Under the pieces are notes generated by a model. It had not been told where the DNA came from, did no database searches, and saw only the letters and a program-made list of their open reading frames with translations. A program made the translations under genes and the position numbers. DNA of 8,585 bases from SYIM01 sp039800325 (GTDB lineage Bacteria > Pseudomonadota > Gammaproteobacteria > Burkholderiales > Burkholderiaceae_E), in contig JBDLQY010000097.1 of NCBI GenBank assembly GCA_039800325.1, forward strand, positions 1 to 8,585. Reading direction: 5' to 3'. Positions 1-6,553 of the stretch are shown here, piece after piece (the stretch's first letter is position 1; each line of letters starts with the position of its first letter).

Positions 1-368
1 TCGCCATGCACCACCCACCCTTTCAAACGCTGATCGGACACATGGACAAGATCGGCCTGAAGTCGGGTGCAGAAGGCCTTGAAGCGATCGTTAAACGCCA
101 TGCCAACGTCGAACGTGTCATCTGCGGTCATCTGCACCGTGCCATCGATGTGCGCTTTGCCGGCACCATCGCCAGTACCAGCCCTGCTCCCGCACACCAG
201 GTCGTCCTGGACCTGCACCCAGAGGCGGCGTCGCAGTGGAATCTGGAACCCGGTGGGTTTCGTATCCATGCATGGACAGCGCATACCGGAATCGTCAGTC
301 ACACTCGCCCGGTTGGACGGTTCGAGGGCCCGTACCCCTTTCACATGGGTGGAGCGCTGATTGATTAA
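1..368 (+). CDS. CpdA/Icc-like metallophosphoesterase, C-terminal part (5' truncated by window edge)
   Basis: This is the C-terminal ~121 residues of a calcineurin-like metallophosphoesterase. The reading frame is open to the left edge, so the Met at position 6 lies inside the protein and is not its start. Two metal-site motifs are visible: the MHHPPF segment at the edge (the 'HH' block) and GHLHR at about 126-140. The N-terminal D-x-H and GD/GNH blocks must lie upstream of the window. The family includes bacterial 3',5'-cAMP phosphodiesterase CpdA and related phosphodiesterases of about 260-280 residues. Exact substrate cannot be told from this fragment. The extended C-terminus (FEGPYPF ... 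GALID) is, from memory, typical of the phosphodiesterases found near ABC-transporter genes. The gene ends in TAA and faces the minus-strand operon convergently, with a 62-bp gap. Nothing shows that it belongs to the same pathway. Confidence 0.85.
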   Translation, partial: AMHHPPFQTLIGHMDKIGLKSGAEGLEAIVKRHANVERVICGHLHRAIDVRFAGTIASTSPAPAHQVVLDLHPEAASQWNLEPGGFRIHAWTAHTGIVSHTRPVGRFEGPYPFHMGGALID

Positions 369-430
369 GCCTGGATCCGCCGGGGCAAGGCGCTAGCGTA
401 CCTCGGGTCTGCTCGCCAACGATCGCAGCC
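369..430. other. Convergent intergenic gap without a recognisable terminator
   Basis: This 62-bp gap separates the stop codons of the metallophosphoesterase (+) and the DapA-like gene (-). It contains a short perfect palindrome, CGCTAGCG (391-398), but no stable GC stem followed by a T-run on either strand. Termination of both transcripts is therefore either Rho-dependent or not visible by eye. Confidence 0.5.
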
Positions 431-1357
431 TCAGAGCTGAGCCGCCTGCAGAGCCGCCTGCAGGCTTTGTAACTCGGTTTTCGAGACGGGCGGCTGCGGC
501 GGGCGCACCACAGCGTTATCGAGTCGGCCTAGCAGCATTAAACAGGCCTTGAGGCGCGCGGTCGCCCGTCCACCCGGTGCGTTCCGATAAATGGCCACTG
601 AGAGCGGATAAATTTTTTCATGCAGTTGCCGCGCGCGAGTCCAATCGCCCTGGCTGGCCGCTGAATAAAACTCAGCGCATAAGACTGGCGCGACTGCTGC
701 AAGGCTGACCTGGCTGCCTGCGCTGCCGATCAGGTAGCTGGTGAGCAGATGCTCATCGCCCGAACCCATCACCACGAAATCGGATCGAAACGACTTCAGA
801 AGCCGCATATTGGCCTCATAGGTTGCCACTTCCCAGCTTCCCTCCTTGATACCCAACACGCGAGGATTAGCCGCTAACGCTCGCAGGGTGTCCGCGTCAT
901 AGGCCATGGCCCCCGCACCGACCGGCGCGCCGTAGAGCAGCGCGGGAAGCTCACAGGACGACAGCACATGCTCCTGATGAATAAGTGCGGCCGCCTTGTC
1001 ATGCGACAAGGCAAATGAATTGGGCGGAAAGATCAGCAAAATATCAGCCCTTGCGGCCTGGGCCGCACGCGCATCCTCAGCGGCCGTAAGACTCGACTCG
1101 GCGTTGATACCGCTGCAAATCACGCAGTCACGGGGTGAATTCGCGCGCGCAATCTCCACAACCCGACGCTTCTCAGCCGAGTTCAGCACAAAGTTCTCAC
1201 CCGCATGTCCGTTAACCAGCAGTCCGTGAATACCAGGCGTCTGGGCGACCTCGGCGATATGCCGTTCAAGGGCGGTCTCATCCACACTGAAATCGGGTTT
1301 CATGGGTACGAGGGTGGCGGCATGCATGCCATGCAGGCGGGCGGGCGAAAAGTTCAT
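431..1357 (-). CDS. DapA-superfamily (dihydrodipicolinate synthase/N-acetylneuraminate lyase family) class I lyase or deaminase
   Basis: This 308-residue protein has the length and layout of the DapA/NanA TIM-barrel family, which forms a Schiff base between a lysine and a 2-oxo acid substrate. Visible landmarks are the active-site Lys171 in GIKEGS, the catalytic Tyr142 in LLYGAP, and the glycine-rich substrate loop NGHAGE at 49-54. True dihydrodipicolinate synthase has GTTGE in that loop and an Arg five residues after the Tyr. Here the two Thr are His51-Ala52 and the Arg position is Gly147, so lysine biosynthesis is unlikely. The gene is the last of the operon and its ATG overlaps the stop of the upstream FAD oxidoreductase (ATGA). 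In hydroxyproline degradation a DapA-family protein deaminates/dehydrates pyrroline-4-hydroxy-2-carboxylate beside a similar dehydrogenase. That role is a plausible inference, but other 2-oxo acid lyase activities remain possible. Confidence 0.88.
   Translation of the reverse strand: MNFSPARLHGMHAATLVPMKPDFSVDETALERHIAEVAQTPGIHGLLVNGHAGENFVLNSAEKRRVVEIARANSPRDCVICSGINAESSLTAAEDARAAQAARADILLIFPPNSFALSHDKAAALIHQEHVLSSCELPALLYGAPVGAGAMAYDADTLRALAANPRVLGIKEGSWEVATYEANMRLLKSFRSDFVVMGSGDEHLLTSYLIGSAGSQVSLAAVAPVLCAEFYSAASQGDWTRARQLHEKIYPLSVAIYRNAPGGRATARLKACLMLLGRLDNAVVRPPQPPVSKTELQSLQAALQAAQL
439..462. repeat. 12-bp tandem direct duplication at the 3' end of the DapA-like gene
   Basis: GAGCCGCCTGCA occurs twice back to back (439-450 and 451-462). 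On the coding (minus) strand the repeat encodes LQAALQAA just before the C-terminal QL. It keeps the frame and looks like a local replication-slippage duplication in the C-terminal helix. Confidence 0.85.
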
Positions 1358-2475
1358 GCAACGGTTCCTTGCTGGGGCTGCAACAGCCGATCGATTGGAA
1401 AGAGCGGCAGTTCAGGTTCATGGCCAAGAATGCGCTGGGCCAGCAGCTTGGCGATGTAGATGCCACTGGTGTAACCCGAGTGCACACTGCCGCAGACGTA
1501 GGCGTTCTCATGCCCGGGTATTGGGCCTACTGCGGGCAGTGCGTCAGCGGTTTCAGCTTCAAGTCCGGCCCAGGCTCTAATCAGGCGAGATTGCCTCAAG
1601 GCTGGGATAGCATGGCAGGCAAGTCGAACATTACCGATGAGGCGTTGCGGTAACAGCCCCACGCCGCCTCGATCTCGATCACCGACACCCTGCCAGCCGC
1701 CGCCAATGACGGTGGTACCGTGGGGGTACTGTTTAAGCGATAACAAACCACTGGCTATCCCGATGACGGTGCGCATCACCGGATGTTGACGTTCAGTCAC
1801 CGCGAGCTGATTCACCAGAACCTTGATGGGCAGTTCGGTACCCAGCCATCGCATCATCGGTTCGATCCATACGCCGCCGGCGATCACCAGTCGTTGAGCG
1901 GAGATGGGTTCAGAGCGTGTCAGTACGGTGTAGTCGGAACCGGGGCGATCAATGCCGACGGCCTCGGTATGTTCGAAAACAGCAACTCCCGCTGCCAACA
2001 ACGCCTGCCGATACGCAAGACCGGTGAGGTAAGCATTCGCGTAGCCATCAACCGCGCAGTGCCCTGCGAGGCGAACCCCGTCACCCAGCCCCGGCTCAAT
2101 CTCGCGCGCCTGAGCACCTCTGATCAGGTTGATCGGCGCGCCTGCCTCACGCCGCCGGCCTGCCCTGAAACTCAACAGTTCTTCTTCATGCTCGGTGAAG
2201 GCCAGCGATAAACCATCGCATACCACGACACCCACATCGTGCCCCAACCAGCTTCGCGCATCAGCCCACATGGCGTGCGCCCGCAGCGCATACGGAATAA
2301 GCGCCACCCGAGTCATCTGCATCGTGAGCGTGCCTGCATTGACCCCGGAGGCTTCTCGACACAAAGAGCCCCGCTCAACCAGCGCGACCGACATACCACC
2401 TCGCGCTGCGAACAGTGCGGTCGTACAGCCGTGTACCCCGCCCCCGATAACCACCAGATCAAATCGTCTGCTCAT
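1354..2475 (-). CDS. FAD-dependent oxidoreductase, DadA/glycine oxidase/sarcosine oxidase beta-like (catalytic subunit of a three-part dehydrogenase)
   Basis: This 373-residue flavoprotein of the DAO family probably oxidises the C-N bond of an amino-acid-type substrate. The N-terminus has the dinucleotide-binding fold: a beta strand, then GGGVHG at 11-16 and the ribose-binding acidic end of strand 2 in LVERG (Glu34). This is followed by REASGVNAG (40-48), the FAD-contact segment typical of DadA, glycine oxidase and HcnC. VIAGGVW (197-203) and the C-terminal HSGYTSGIYIAKLLA (332-346) correspond to the second FAD-contact region. The full length fits HcnC, the opine oxidase B subunit and the D-hydroxyproline dehydrogenase catalytic subunit. 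It is translationally coupled by 4-bp ATGA overlaps to the BFD-domain oxidoreductase upstream and to the DapA-like gene downstream. With the two upstream redox genes it most likely forms one heteromeric dehydrogenase. The substrate is not deducible; D-hydroxyproline, an opine or another D-/N-substituted amino acid are candidates. Confidence 0.9.
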   Translation of the reverse strand: MSRRFDLVVIGGGVHGCTTALFAARGGMSVALVERGSLCREASGVNAGTLTMQMTRVALIPYALRAHAMWADARSWLGHDVGVVVCDGLSLAFTEHEEELLSFRAGRRREAGAPINLIRGAQAREIEPGLGDGVRLAGHCAVDGYANAYLTGLAYRQALLAAGVAVFEHTEAVGIDRPGSDYTVLTRSEPISAQRLVIAGGVWIEPMMRWLGTELPIKVLVNQLAVTERQHPVMRTVIGIASGLLSLKQYPHGTTVIGGGWQGVGDRDRGGVGLLPQRLIGNVRLACHAIPALRQSRLIRAWAGLEAETADALPAVGPIPGHENAYVCGSVHSGYTSGIYIAKLLAQRILGHEPELPLFPIDRLLQPQQGTVA

Positions 2476-3917
2476 AGCGGGGCGGGATCGGGTATGGGGA
2501 TATCGTCGTAGCTGAAGTCACCGATCAACTCGCCCAGCGCCACCGGCCGCAGCGGCGGTCGACCGGTCCACTGTCCGACGGCTTCGCGCGGACAGCCAAG
2601 ATTCTGGGCCATCAAGGCCTGCACCGTATCGCCGCAGTAGCGACCTTGACAGGGTCCCATGCCGCAGCGGGTGAAATGCTTGAGTTGATCGATCGTCAGG
2701 GCGCCCTGTTCGATCGCGGCATCAAGCTCGCCGCGCGTGACATCCTCACAACGACACACCACTGTTTCGGGGGCAATCGCCGCAACCTGCGCAGGTCGCT
2801 GCGCCATCAAGCCTGCGATGGCGTCTGAAAAAGGTCGGGCCTGTGCCAGGACACGGTCGATGTGTCGGCACTGCTCGACTACCGCAGCGACCGGCAGATG
2901 ACCCAGGCGGCGGGCCAGCGCCAGGCCCACCCGTTCACCCGCCAGGCTTGCCATCTGCTGGCCTCGAACACCGGAACCGTCACCGATGGCATAAAGGCCC
3001 GGTACCGAAGTCTGAAAGTCATCATCAACGTCCGGCGTCCAGCCACCGCGCAAACGATCGAAGCGATGACGCGCACGTAACAGTCTTGTAATTTCGCAGG
3101 CGGTGGCAAGACCATGGCCGACGATGAGCGTGTCGACCTCAAAAACATGTTCAACACCGTCCGCTGGGGCTCCTTCGTCATCCACTGGGCCCATCACAAC
3201 CCGGCTGATACTCGATTCGCCCTCGGCGCGTCGAATTCCATACCCCGACAGCAGTCGTGCGCCCGCACCGAGCGTCTTAGCCATCCACCATGCGCCTCTG
3301 GCTGCCAGCGCGGGACGGCCCACGATGGCTGGCATGCGCTGCAGCCAGGCACGGCGCGGCGCCATGTCAGCCACCGCCAGTAACTCGACCCCAGCCCCAC
3401 TCAGCCCTGCACCAACGGCTGCCAGAAGTGGGCCACAGCCCGCGATCACCACACGCCGACCGGGCGCAACGCCATGACTCTTCAGCAAAATAGTCGCAGC
3501 CGCCAGGCCGATTACCCCAGGCAGCGTCCATCCTGGAAACGGCACAACGCGTTCATGCGCACCAGTGGCCACCACCAGCGCGGGCGCGGTCAGTGCCTGG
3601 TTCTCCTGGGGGCCCAACGCATCGATGCGAAACCCATCGCCCGCTTCGGATCCCTCGTTGACCACCGACCAGACCCGATGCGCAAAGAAGGGCTGAACTG
3701 ATGAGCCCGCTACGCTTGCGCGCAGAGCCTGGCCGGCGCGTGCGTCAGCATCACCCTTGCCTTTGAATGGGCCCACGGGAGCCCGCCACACCTGACCACC
3801 CGCGTTAGGCTGCTCATCGACCAGCGCCACCCGACAACCATGACGAGCAGCCTCAATGGCAGCCTGTGCCCCTGCCGGGCCAGCGCCAATGACAATGACG
3901 TCATATCGGCTTACCAT
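2472..3917 (-). CDS. FAD/NAD(P)-dependent oxidoreductase with C-terminal BFD-like [2Fe-2S] domain (HcnB/opine oxidase A-type subunit)
   Basis: This 481-residue protein has a pyridine-nucleotide-disulphide-oxidoreductase-type two-dinucleotide-fold core. GAGPAG at 11-16 is the first FAD-binding glycine motif, followed by VDEQPNAGGQVWR (33-45). ATGAHERVVPFPGW (117-130) and IAGCGPLL (158-165) mark the second nucleotide fold, and YAIGDG (309-314) is the C-terminal FAD motif. A BFD-like iron-sulphur domain follows, with Cys388-x-Cys390 and Cys418-x4-Cys423 as likely cluster ligands and an extra Cys428. This architecture is shared by HcnB, opine/nopaline oxidase subunit A and the alpha subunit of D-hydroxyproline dehydrogenase. 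Its expected job is to pass electrons from the catalytic flavin subunit toward the respiratory chain, together with the small ferredoxin-like subunit. The start ATG overlaps the stop of that small subunit by one base (TGATG) and the stop overlaps the next gene by four, indicating coupled translation and equal expression. Confidence 0.92.
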   Translation of the reverse strand: MVSRYDVIVIGAGPAGAQAAIEAARHGCRVALVDEQPNAGGQVWRAPVGPFKGKGDADARAGQALRASVAGSSVQPFFAHRVWSVVNEGSEAGDGFRIDALGPQENQALTAPALVVATGAHERVVPFPGWTLPGVIGLAAATILLKSHGVAPGRRVVIAGCGPLLAAVGAGLSGAGVELLAVADMAPRRAWLQRMPAIVGRPALAARGAWWMAKTLGAGARLLSGYGIRRAEGESSISRVVMGPVDDEGAPADGVEHVFEVDTLIVGHGLATACEITRLLRARHRFDRLRGGWTPDVDDDFQTSVPGLYAIGDGSGVRGQQMASLAGERVGLALARRLGHLPVAAVVEQCRHIDRVLAQARPFSDAIAGLMAQRPAQVAAIAPETVVCRCEDVTRGELDAAIEQGALTIDQLKHFTRCGMGPCQGRYCGDTVQALMAQNLGCPREAVGQWTGRPPLRPVALGELIGDFSYDDIPIPDPAPL

Positions 3918-4195
3918 CAGGGGGCCCCGCGCAATTCAATCTGCATACCCTGCTGAACCGTGCTCATACAGGCCTGGCGCAGAGTACCGTCAACGAAGAT
4001 GGCGCACTCCTGGCACGCGCCCATTAAGCAAAAGGCTCCGCGCGGACTGCCCGCTCGCGGACTGCGGCGAAGCTCTCGATAGCCAGCAGTGGCAAGCGCG
4101 GTCGCCAAAACCATGCCCTGCGGTAAGCGAACCAGCTGACCATCGACCAGCACCTCGACCAGCGGGCCACTGCGATGCAAAGAGAAGGCTGTCAT
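3917..4195 (-). CDS. Small [2Fe-2S] ferredoxin-like subunit (HcnA/sarcosine oxidase alpha N-terminal type, Fer2_4)
   Basis: This 92-residue protein matches the small iron-sulphur subunit of three-part amino-acid dehydrogenases. The cysteines Cys56, Cys61, Cys64 and Cys76 follow the C-x4-C-x2-C-x11-C plant-type ferredoxin spacing within GAFCLMGACQEC and RQACMS. The preceding N-terminal half (VEVLVDGQLVRLPQG) is the usual ubiquitin-like beta-grasp start. The same module is fused to sarcosine oxidase alpha and is separate in HcnA and in opine or hydroxyproline dehydrogenases. Its place directly before the BFD-domain flavoprotein is the order seen in hcnABC-like operons. Its ATG overlaps the stop of the upstream permease gene by four bases. 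Confidence 0.92.
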   Translation of the reverse strand: MTAFSLHRSGPLVEVLVDGQLVRLPQGMVLATALATAGYRELRRSPRAGSPRGAFCLMGACQECAIFVDGTLRQACMSTVQQGMQIELRGAP

Positions 4196-4911
4196 CGCGC
4201 GGGGGCGCCCCCGGGTTTGCGTCTGGCCTCAGTGACCAGCCTGCGCTCGGCGTACCGACCGATGCGCGCAAAAGACCAGGAGATAACAAAGTACAGCACC
4301 AGCACCGTGCCAAAGCAGATCAGGGCTGAAAAACCGCGTTGATTCAGCATACGTGCCGCAAAGGTCAGCTCAAGAAAGCCTATTTGCGACACCAGCGATG
4401 TCTCTTTGATCATACTAACCGTGTGGATGGTGGACGGCGGCAGGATCACTTTCCACGCCTGCGGCAGAATGATCCGAAACAGCGCCTGCAGGGGCGGAAT
4501 GTTAAGCGCCGCAGCGGCCTCCCACTGCCGGACATGTACAGCCTCGTAGCCCGCCCGTATGTTCTCGGCAGCCAGGGCCGACATCCGTAGCGCCACCGCT
4601 GTCACCGCAATGACAAAAAGACTTTTTTCAGCGCCCGACAGCTGAAAGCCGAAGAACACACACATCAACAACACCAGAAACGGTATTCGCCGGATGGTCT
4701 CAGTGACCGTGATGAACACTGCGCGCACTGCGGCCACGGGCACCACATTGGCAAGCCGTAGCGTTGCAATGATGAATCCAACTGCGTAGCCAATACCACA
4801 GCCAAGCAGTGACACCAGCAGTGTATTAAGGGCAGCCTGCCCTAGAAACAACAGGTTCCAGTAGGTAAAAAAGCGGGGCGCTTCCGCCAATAACTGCTCG
4901 ATTGCCAGCAT
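4192..4911 (-). CDS. Amino acid ABC transporter permease (HisM/GlnP family), second permease
   Basis: This 239-residue integral membrane protein belongs to the PAAT (polar amino acid) permease family. It has about five hydrophobic segments, at roughly 20-50, 58-90, 97-115, 160-180 and 196-215. The cytoplasmic EAA loop that docks to the ATPase is seen at 131-152, starting EAAAALNIPP and ending RIILPQA. The usually conserved glycine of the loop is Asn137 here. The ETIRRIPFLVLL segment (71-82) corresponds to the family block usually read as ...RGtPlLvqL. Together with the preceding permease it would form a heterodimeric channel. Its ATG overlaps the stop of that permease by one base. The likely cargo is an amino acid or amino-acid-like catabolic substrate, judged from the following dehydrogenase genes. 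Confidence 0.92.
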   Translation of the reverse strand: MLAIEQLLAEAPRFFTYWNLLFLGQAALNTLLVSLLGCGIGYAVGFIIATLRLANVVPVAAVRAVFITVTETIRRIPFLVLLMCVFFGFQLSGAEKSLFVIAVTAVALRMSALAAENIRAGYEAVHVRQWEAAAALNIPPLQALFRIILPQAWKVILPPSTIHTVSMIKETSLVSQIGFLELTFAARMLNQRGFSALICFGTVLVLYFVISWSFARIGRYAERRLVTEARRKPGGAPAR

Positions 4912-5579
4912 CAGAATACCCTGGCCTTGACGCGAAACATCAGCCGCCCGAAGGTGTAAAGAATGACCGATGCCAACATCGTGAGCCCGATGTAGATCAC
5001 TGCCGTCACTGAGAAAATTTCAATCGATCTGAAGGTGATTGCGTTAGCGTTAAGCGCGCGCGCCGTAAGCTCTTCGACGCCGAAAATAGCGGCCATCGAG
5101 GTGCCCAGGGTCATGATGATGTAATGGTTCGATAGCGACGGGTAAAGCGCTTTGACAATATGGGGCGCAATCACATGACGTATGGTCTGCAGCCGGGTGA
5201 ATCCGAGCGTCTCGGCTGCCTCAATTTCTGCCTGTGGCAGCGACTGGAACCCTGCTCGCTGAATCTCAGTGAGATAAGCCCCGGCATTGAGCGTCATGCC
5301 GATAAGCACCGCCTGCACGGGCGTCAGCAAAAGACCAAACTCAGGTAGGGCGAAAAACAGGAAAAAAATCTGAACCAGCTGCGGCGTATTTGAGAAGAAA
5401 CTGACATAGGCGCGGGTTAAGGCGCGCGCGGGGGCTGATCCGTAGGTCAGCGTTGAGGCACCGGCAAGTCCGATCAGCAGGCCCAACGCAAACGCCACCA
5501 AGGCGATCACCAGTGCAATGCAGGCTCCCGTCAGGAAGTCGGGCAGGTACGACAGTATCTGCCCGTACTGAAGCTGCAT
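4911..5579 (-). CDS. Amino acid ABC transporter permease (HisQ/GlnP family), first permease
   Basis: This 222-residue inner-membrane permease is typical of the PAAT family. It has a long N-terminal hydrophobic helix (19-40), the family block FFSNTPQLVQIFFLFFALP (61-79, cf. FRGTPLLVQLFF in relatives), and a canonical EAA loop at 120-142 (EAAETLGF ... VIAPH). ALNAG/YLTEIQRAGFQSL (about 97-114) corresponds to the family's conserved YxxEi.RgG.qs. region. A good ribosome-binding site, GAGGA at 5588-5592 on the minus strand, lies 8 nt before the ATG, so this gene has its own initiation signal in the 27-nt gap after the binding-protein gene. Function is substrate translocation together with the second permease and the divergently encoded ATPase. 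Confidence 0.93.
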   Translation of the reverse strand: MQLQYGQILSYLPDFLTGACIALVIALVAFALGLLIGLAGASTLTYGSAPARALTRAYVSFFSNTPQLVQIFFLFFALPEFGLLLTPVQAVLIGMTLNAGAYLTEIQRAGFQSLPQAEIEAAETLGFTRLQTIRHVIAPHIVKALYPSLSNHYIIMTLGTSMAAIFGVEELTARALNANAITFRSIEIFSVTAVIYIGLTMLASVILYTFGRLMFRVKARVF

Positions 5580-5606
5580 CGCACCGGTCCTCGCGTGTAG
5601 CGTTCG

Positions 5607-6446
5607 TCAGAACATGGGGTTGAAGGGGATAGGCGTCTTCATGGGAACACCAAACCATTTTTCCCAAGTCTTAGCCACAAACCCTGAGCGATGCATCTCG
5701 AACAGCACCACATTGAGTGCGTCTTTCAACGTCGTATTGCCTTTTTGCACGCCGATGCCCACCCAGGTGCTGGCCAGTACTTCATCCAGCACCTTCCATT
5801 TGACGCCCGCAACGTTTTTCATCGGTACCACCACCGACTCGAGCACATCGACCATGGCATCAGCCCGACCCTGTTGGATCGCCCGGAAGGTATCAGGATA
5901 GTTATCAAGCAGGGTGACCTGAGCCTTGGGCGCATTCGCCTGAATCCAGGGAATGCCTACGGTGCCACGAACCTGCACGAGCTTTACCTGTGGGTTGTCG
6001 AGATCGGCTGGCTTGTTGATGGGCACACTGGTACCACTCTCCTTGGTAAGGACGATGACGCTCTGCGTGTGTAGCGGCACCGTGTAATCGATCACCAGGG
6101 CGCGCTCTACCGTGCGGGTGATGGCCCCCAGCACGATATCGATGCGATCAGACTGCAGAAACGGAATACGGTCGGGGCTGCCGACCTGAACGATTTCAAG
6201 CTCAATTTTCATGTGGCGCGCGATCTCGCGCGCGATGTCGGCATCAAAACCATCGATCTGATTCTGTGCATTGAACACCCCAAATGGCGGCAGTGTCGGG
6301 TTGATGCCCGCGCGCAGCTTTTTGGCTGACAACACATCGCCCAGCGGCTTGGCCAGTGCCTGATGCGTTACCGCAAGCCCCGCCGTGGCGGCCGCAGCGA
6401 CGATAAGATCACGCCGGGAAAGCTTTTTAGAATGCTCAAACGCCAT
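5607..6446 (-). CDS. PAAT-family periplasmic amino acid-binding protein with twin-arginine-like leader
   Basis: This 279-residue protein is an extracellular solute-binding protein family 3 (SBP_bac_3) member that captures the substrate in the periplasm. The N-terminus carries KKLSRRDLIV (7-16) followed by a small-residue hydrophobic stretch and a predicted cleavage site after ALA (30-32). S-R-R-x-L-I resembles a Tat signal. Family landmarks follow: PPFGVF (53-58), GFDADIAREIA (66-76), TRTVERALVIDYT (110-122) with the Arg expected to bind the ligand carboxylate, and GRADAMVDVLES (193-204) with Asp expected to bind the ligand amine. These support an alpha-amino acid or amino-acid-like ligand. 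The ribosome-binding site GAGGAG (6453-6458, minus strand) sits 6 nt before the ATG. As the first gene of the operon it is likely the most highly expressed. Confidence 0.93.
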   Translation of the reverse strand: MAFEHSKKLSRRDLIVAAAATAGLAVTHQALAKPLGDVLSAKKLRAGINPTLPPFGVFNAQNQIDGFDADIAREIARHMKIELEIVQVGSPDRIPFLQSDRIDIVLGAITRTVERALVIDYTVPLHTQSVIVLTKESGTSVPINKPADLDNPQVKLVQVRGTVGIPWIQANAPKAQVTLLDNYPDTFRAIQQGRADAMVDVLESVVVPMKNVAGVKWKVLDEVLASTWVGIGVQKGNTTLKDALNVVLFEMHRSGFVAKTWEKWFGVPMKTPIPFNPMF

Positions 6447-6553
6447 CTGAATCTCCTCAGTTGTGTGCAGATCTCTGTGCTAATCTTCATGAGTTTCACG
6501 CACGAAAGCAAGTGTGTTGCTTCATTTTTTATTCTCGTCCTCCAGAGGATTTG
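6447..6553. promoter_or_regulatory. Divergent promoter region between the two transporter arms
   Basis: This 107-bp gap separates the ATG of the binding-protein gene (-) from the GTG of the ATPase gene (+), so it must hold both outward promoters. It is clearly AT-richer than the flanking genes. A TTGCTT hexamer (6511-6506 on the minus strand) could serve as a -35 box for the leftward operon, with a weak GAAGAT/AAGATT -10 about 17-18 nt further. No convincing sigma-70 pair is seen for the rightward operon. A short CAGA-TC-TCTG inverted repeat (6468-6477) and the longer 6-bp repeat at 6506-6522 are candidate regulator sites. No regulator gene is present in the window. Confidence 0.65.
6506..6522. 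promoter_or_regulatory. Perfect 6-bp inverted repeat AAGCAA-N5-TTGCTT, candidate operator
   Basis: AAGCAA (6506-6511) and TTGCTT (6517-6522) are exact reverse complements around a 5-nt centre. The repeat lies near the middle of the divergent promoter region and overlaps the best -35 candidate of the leftward operon. This placement suits binding of a dimeric transcription factor controlling both arms. On the plus strand it is followed by CATTTTTT, so it could alternatively act as a weak hairpin-plus-T-run attenuator of the ATPase leader. The sequence alone does not decide between these. Confidence 0.45.

Noticed and set aside
391..398. CGCTAGCG palindrome as a bidirectional terminator of the convergent genes
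   Set aside because: It is only 8 bp without a loop or T-run on either side, and too short to form a terminator stem.
1783..2211. 142-residue plus-strand open frame
   Set aside because: It lies wholly antisense to the FAD oxidoreductase gene (1354-2475), has no recognisable domain, and its composition follows from the GC-rich coding strand opposite.
2472..4195. Hydrogen cyanide synthase (hcnABC) operon
   Set aside because: The architecture fits, but the genes are joined to an amino acid ABC transporter and a DapA-type lyase, which points to catabolism instead of cyanogenesis. Family level only is claimed.
3856..4329. 157-residue plus-strand open frame across three minus-strand genes
   Set aside because: It runs antisense across the junctions of the flavoprotein, ferredoxin and permease genes, is rich in Arg/Pro/Ala as expected for a shadow frame, and shows no motif.
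5691..6074. 127-residue plus-strand open frame with many His residues
   Set aside because: It is antisense to the well-supported binding-protein gene; the His content reflects the reverse complement of GTG/ATG-rich codons and shows no domain order.
6506..6530. Rho-independent terminator (hairpin plus T-run) on the plus strand
   Set aside because: The stem is only 6 bp with few GC pairs, and no plus-strand gene lies upstream to terminate. An operator is more likely, although attenuation is kept as an alternative.
6461..6553. 31-residue N-terminal extension of the ATPase from a TTG at 6461
   Set aside because: The extension is Cys-rich, lacks family similarity, would use a rare start without a good ribosome-binding site, and would leave only 14 bp for two divergent promoters. 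The GTG at 6554 has a Shine-Dalgarno and gives the normal family length.
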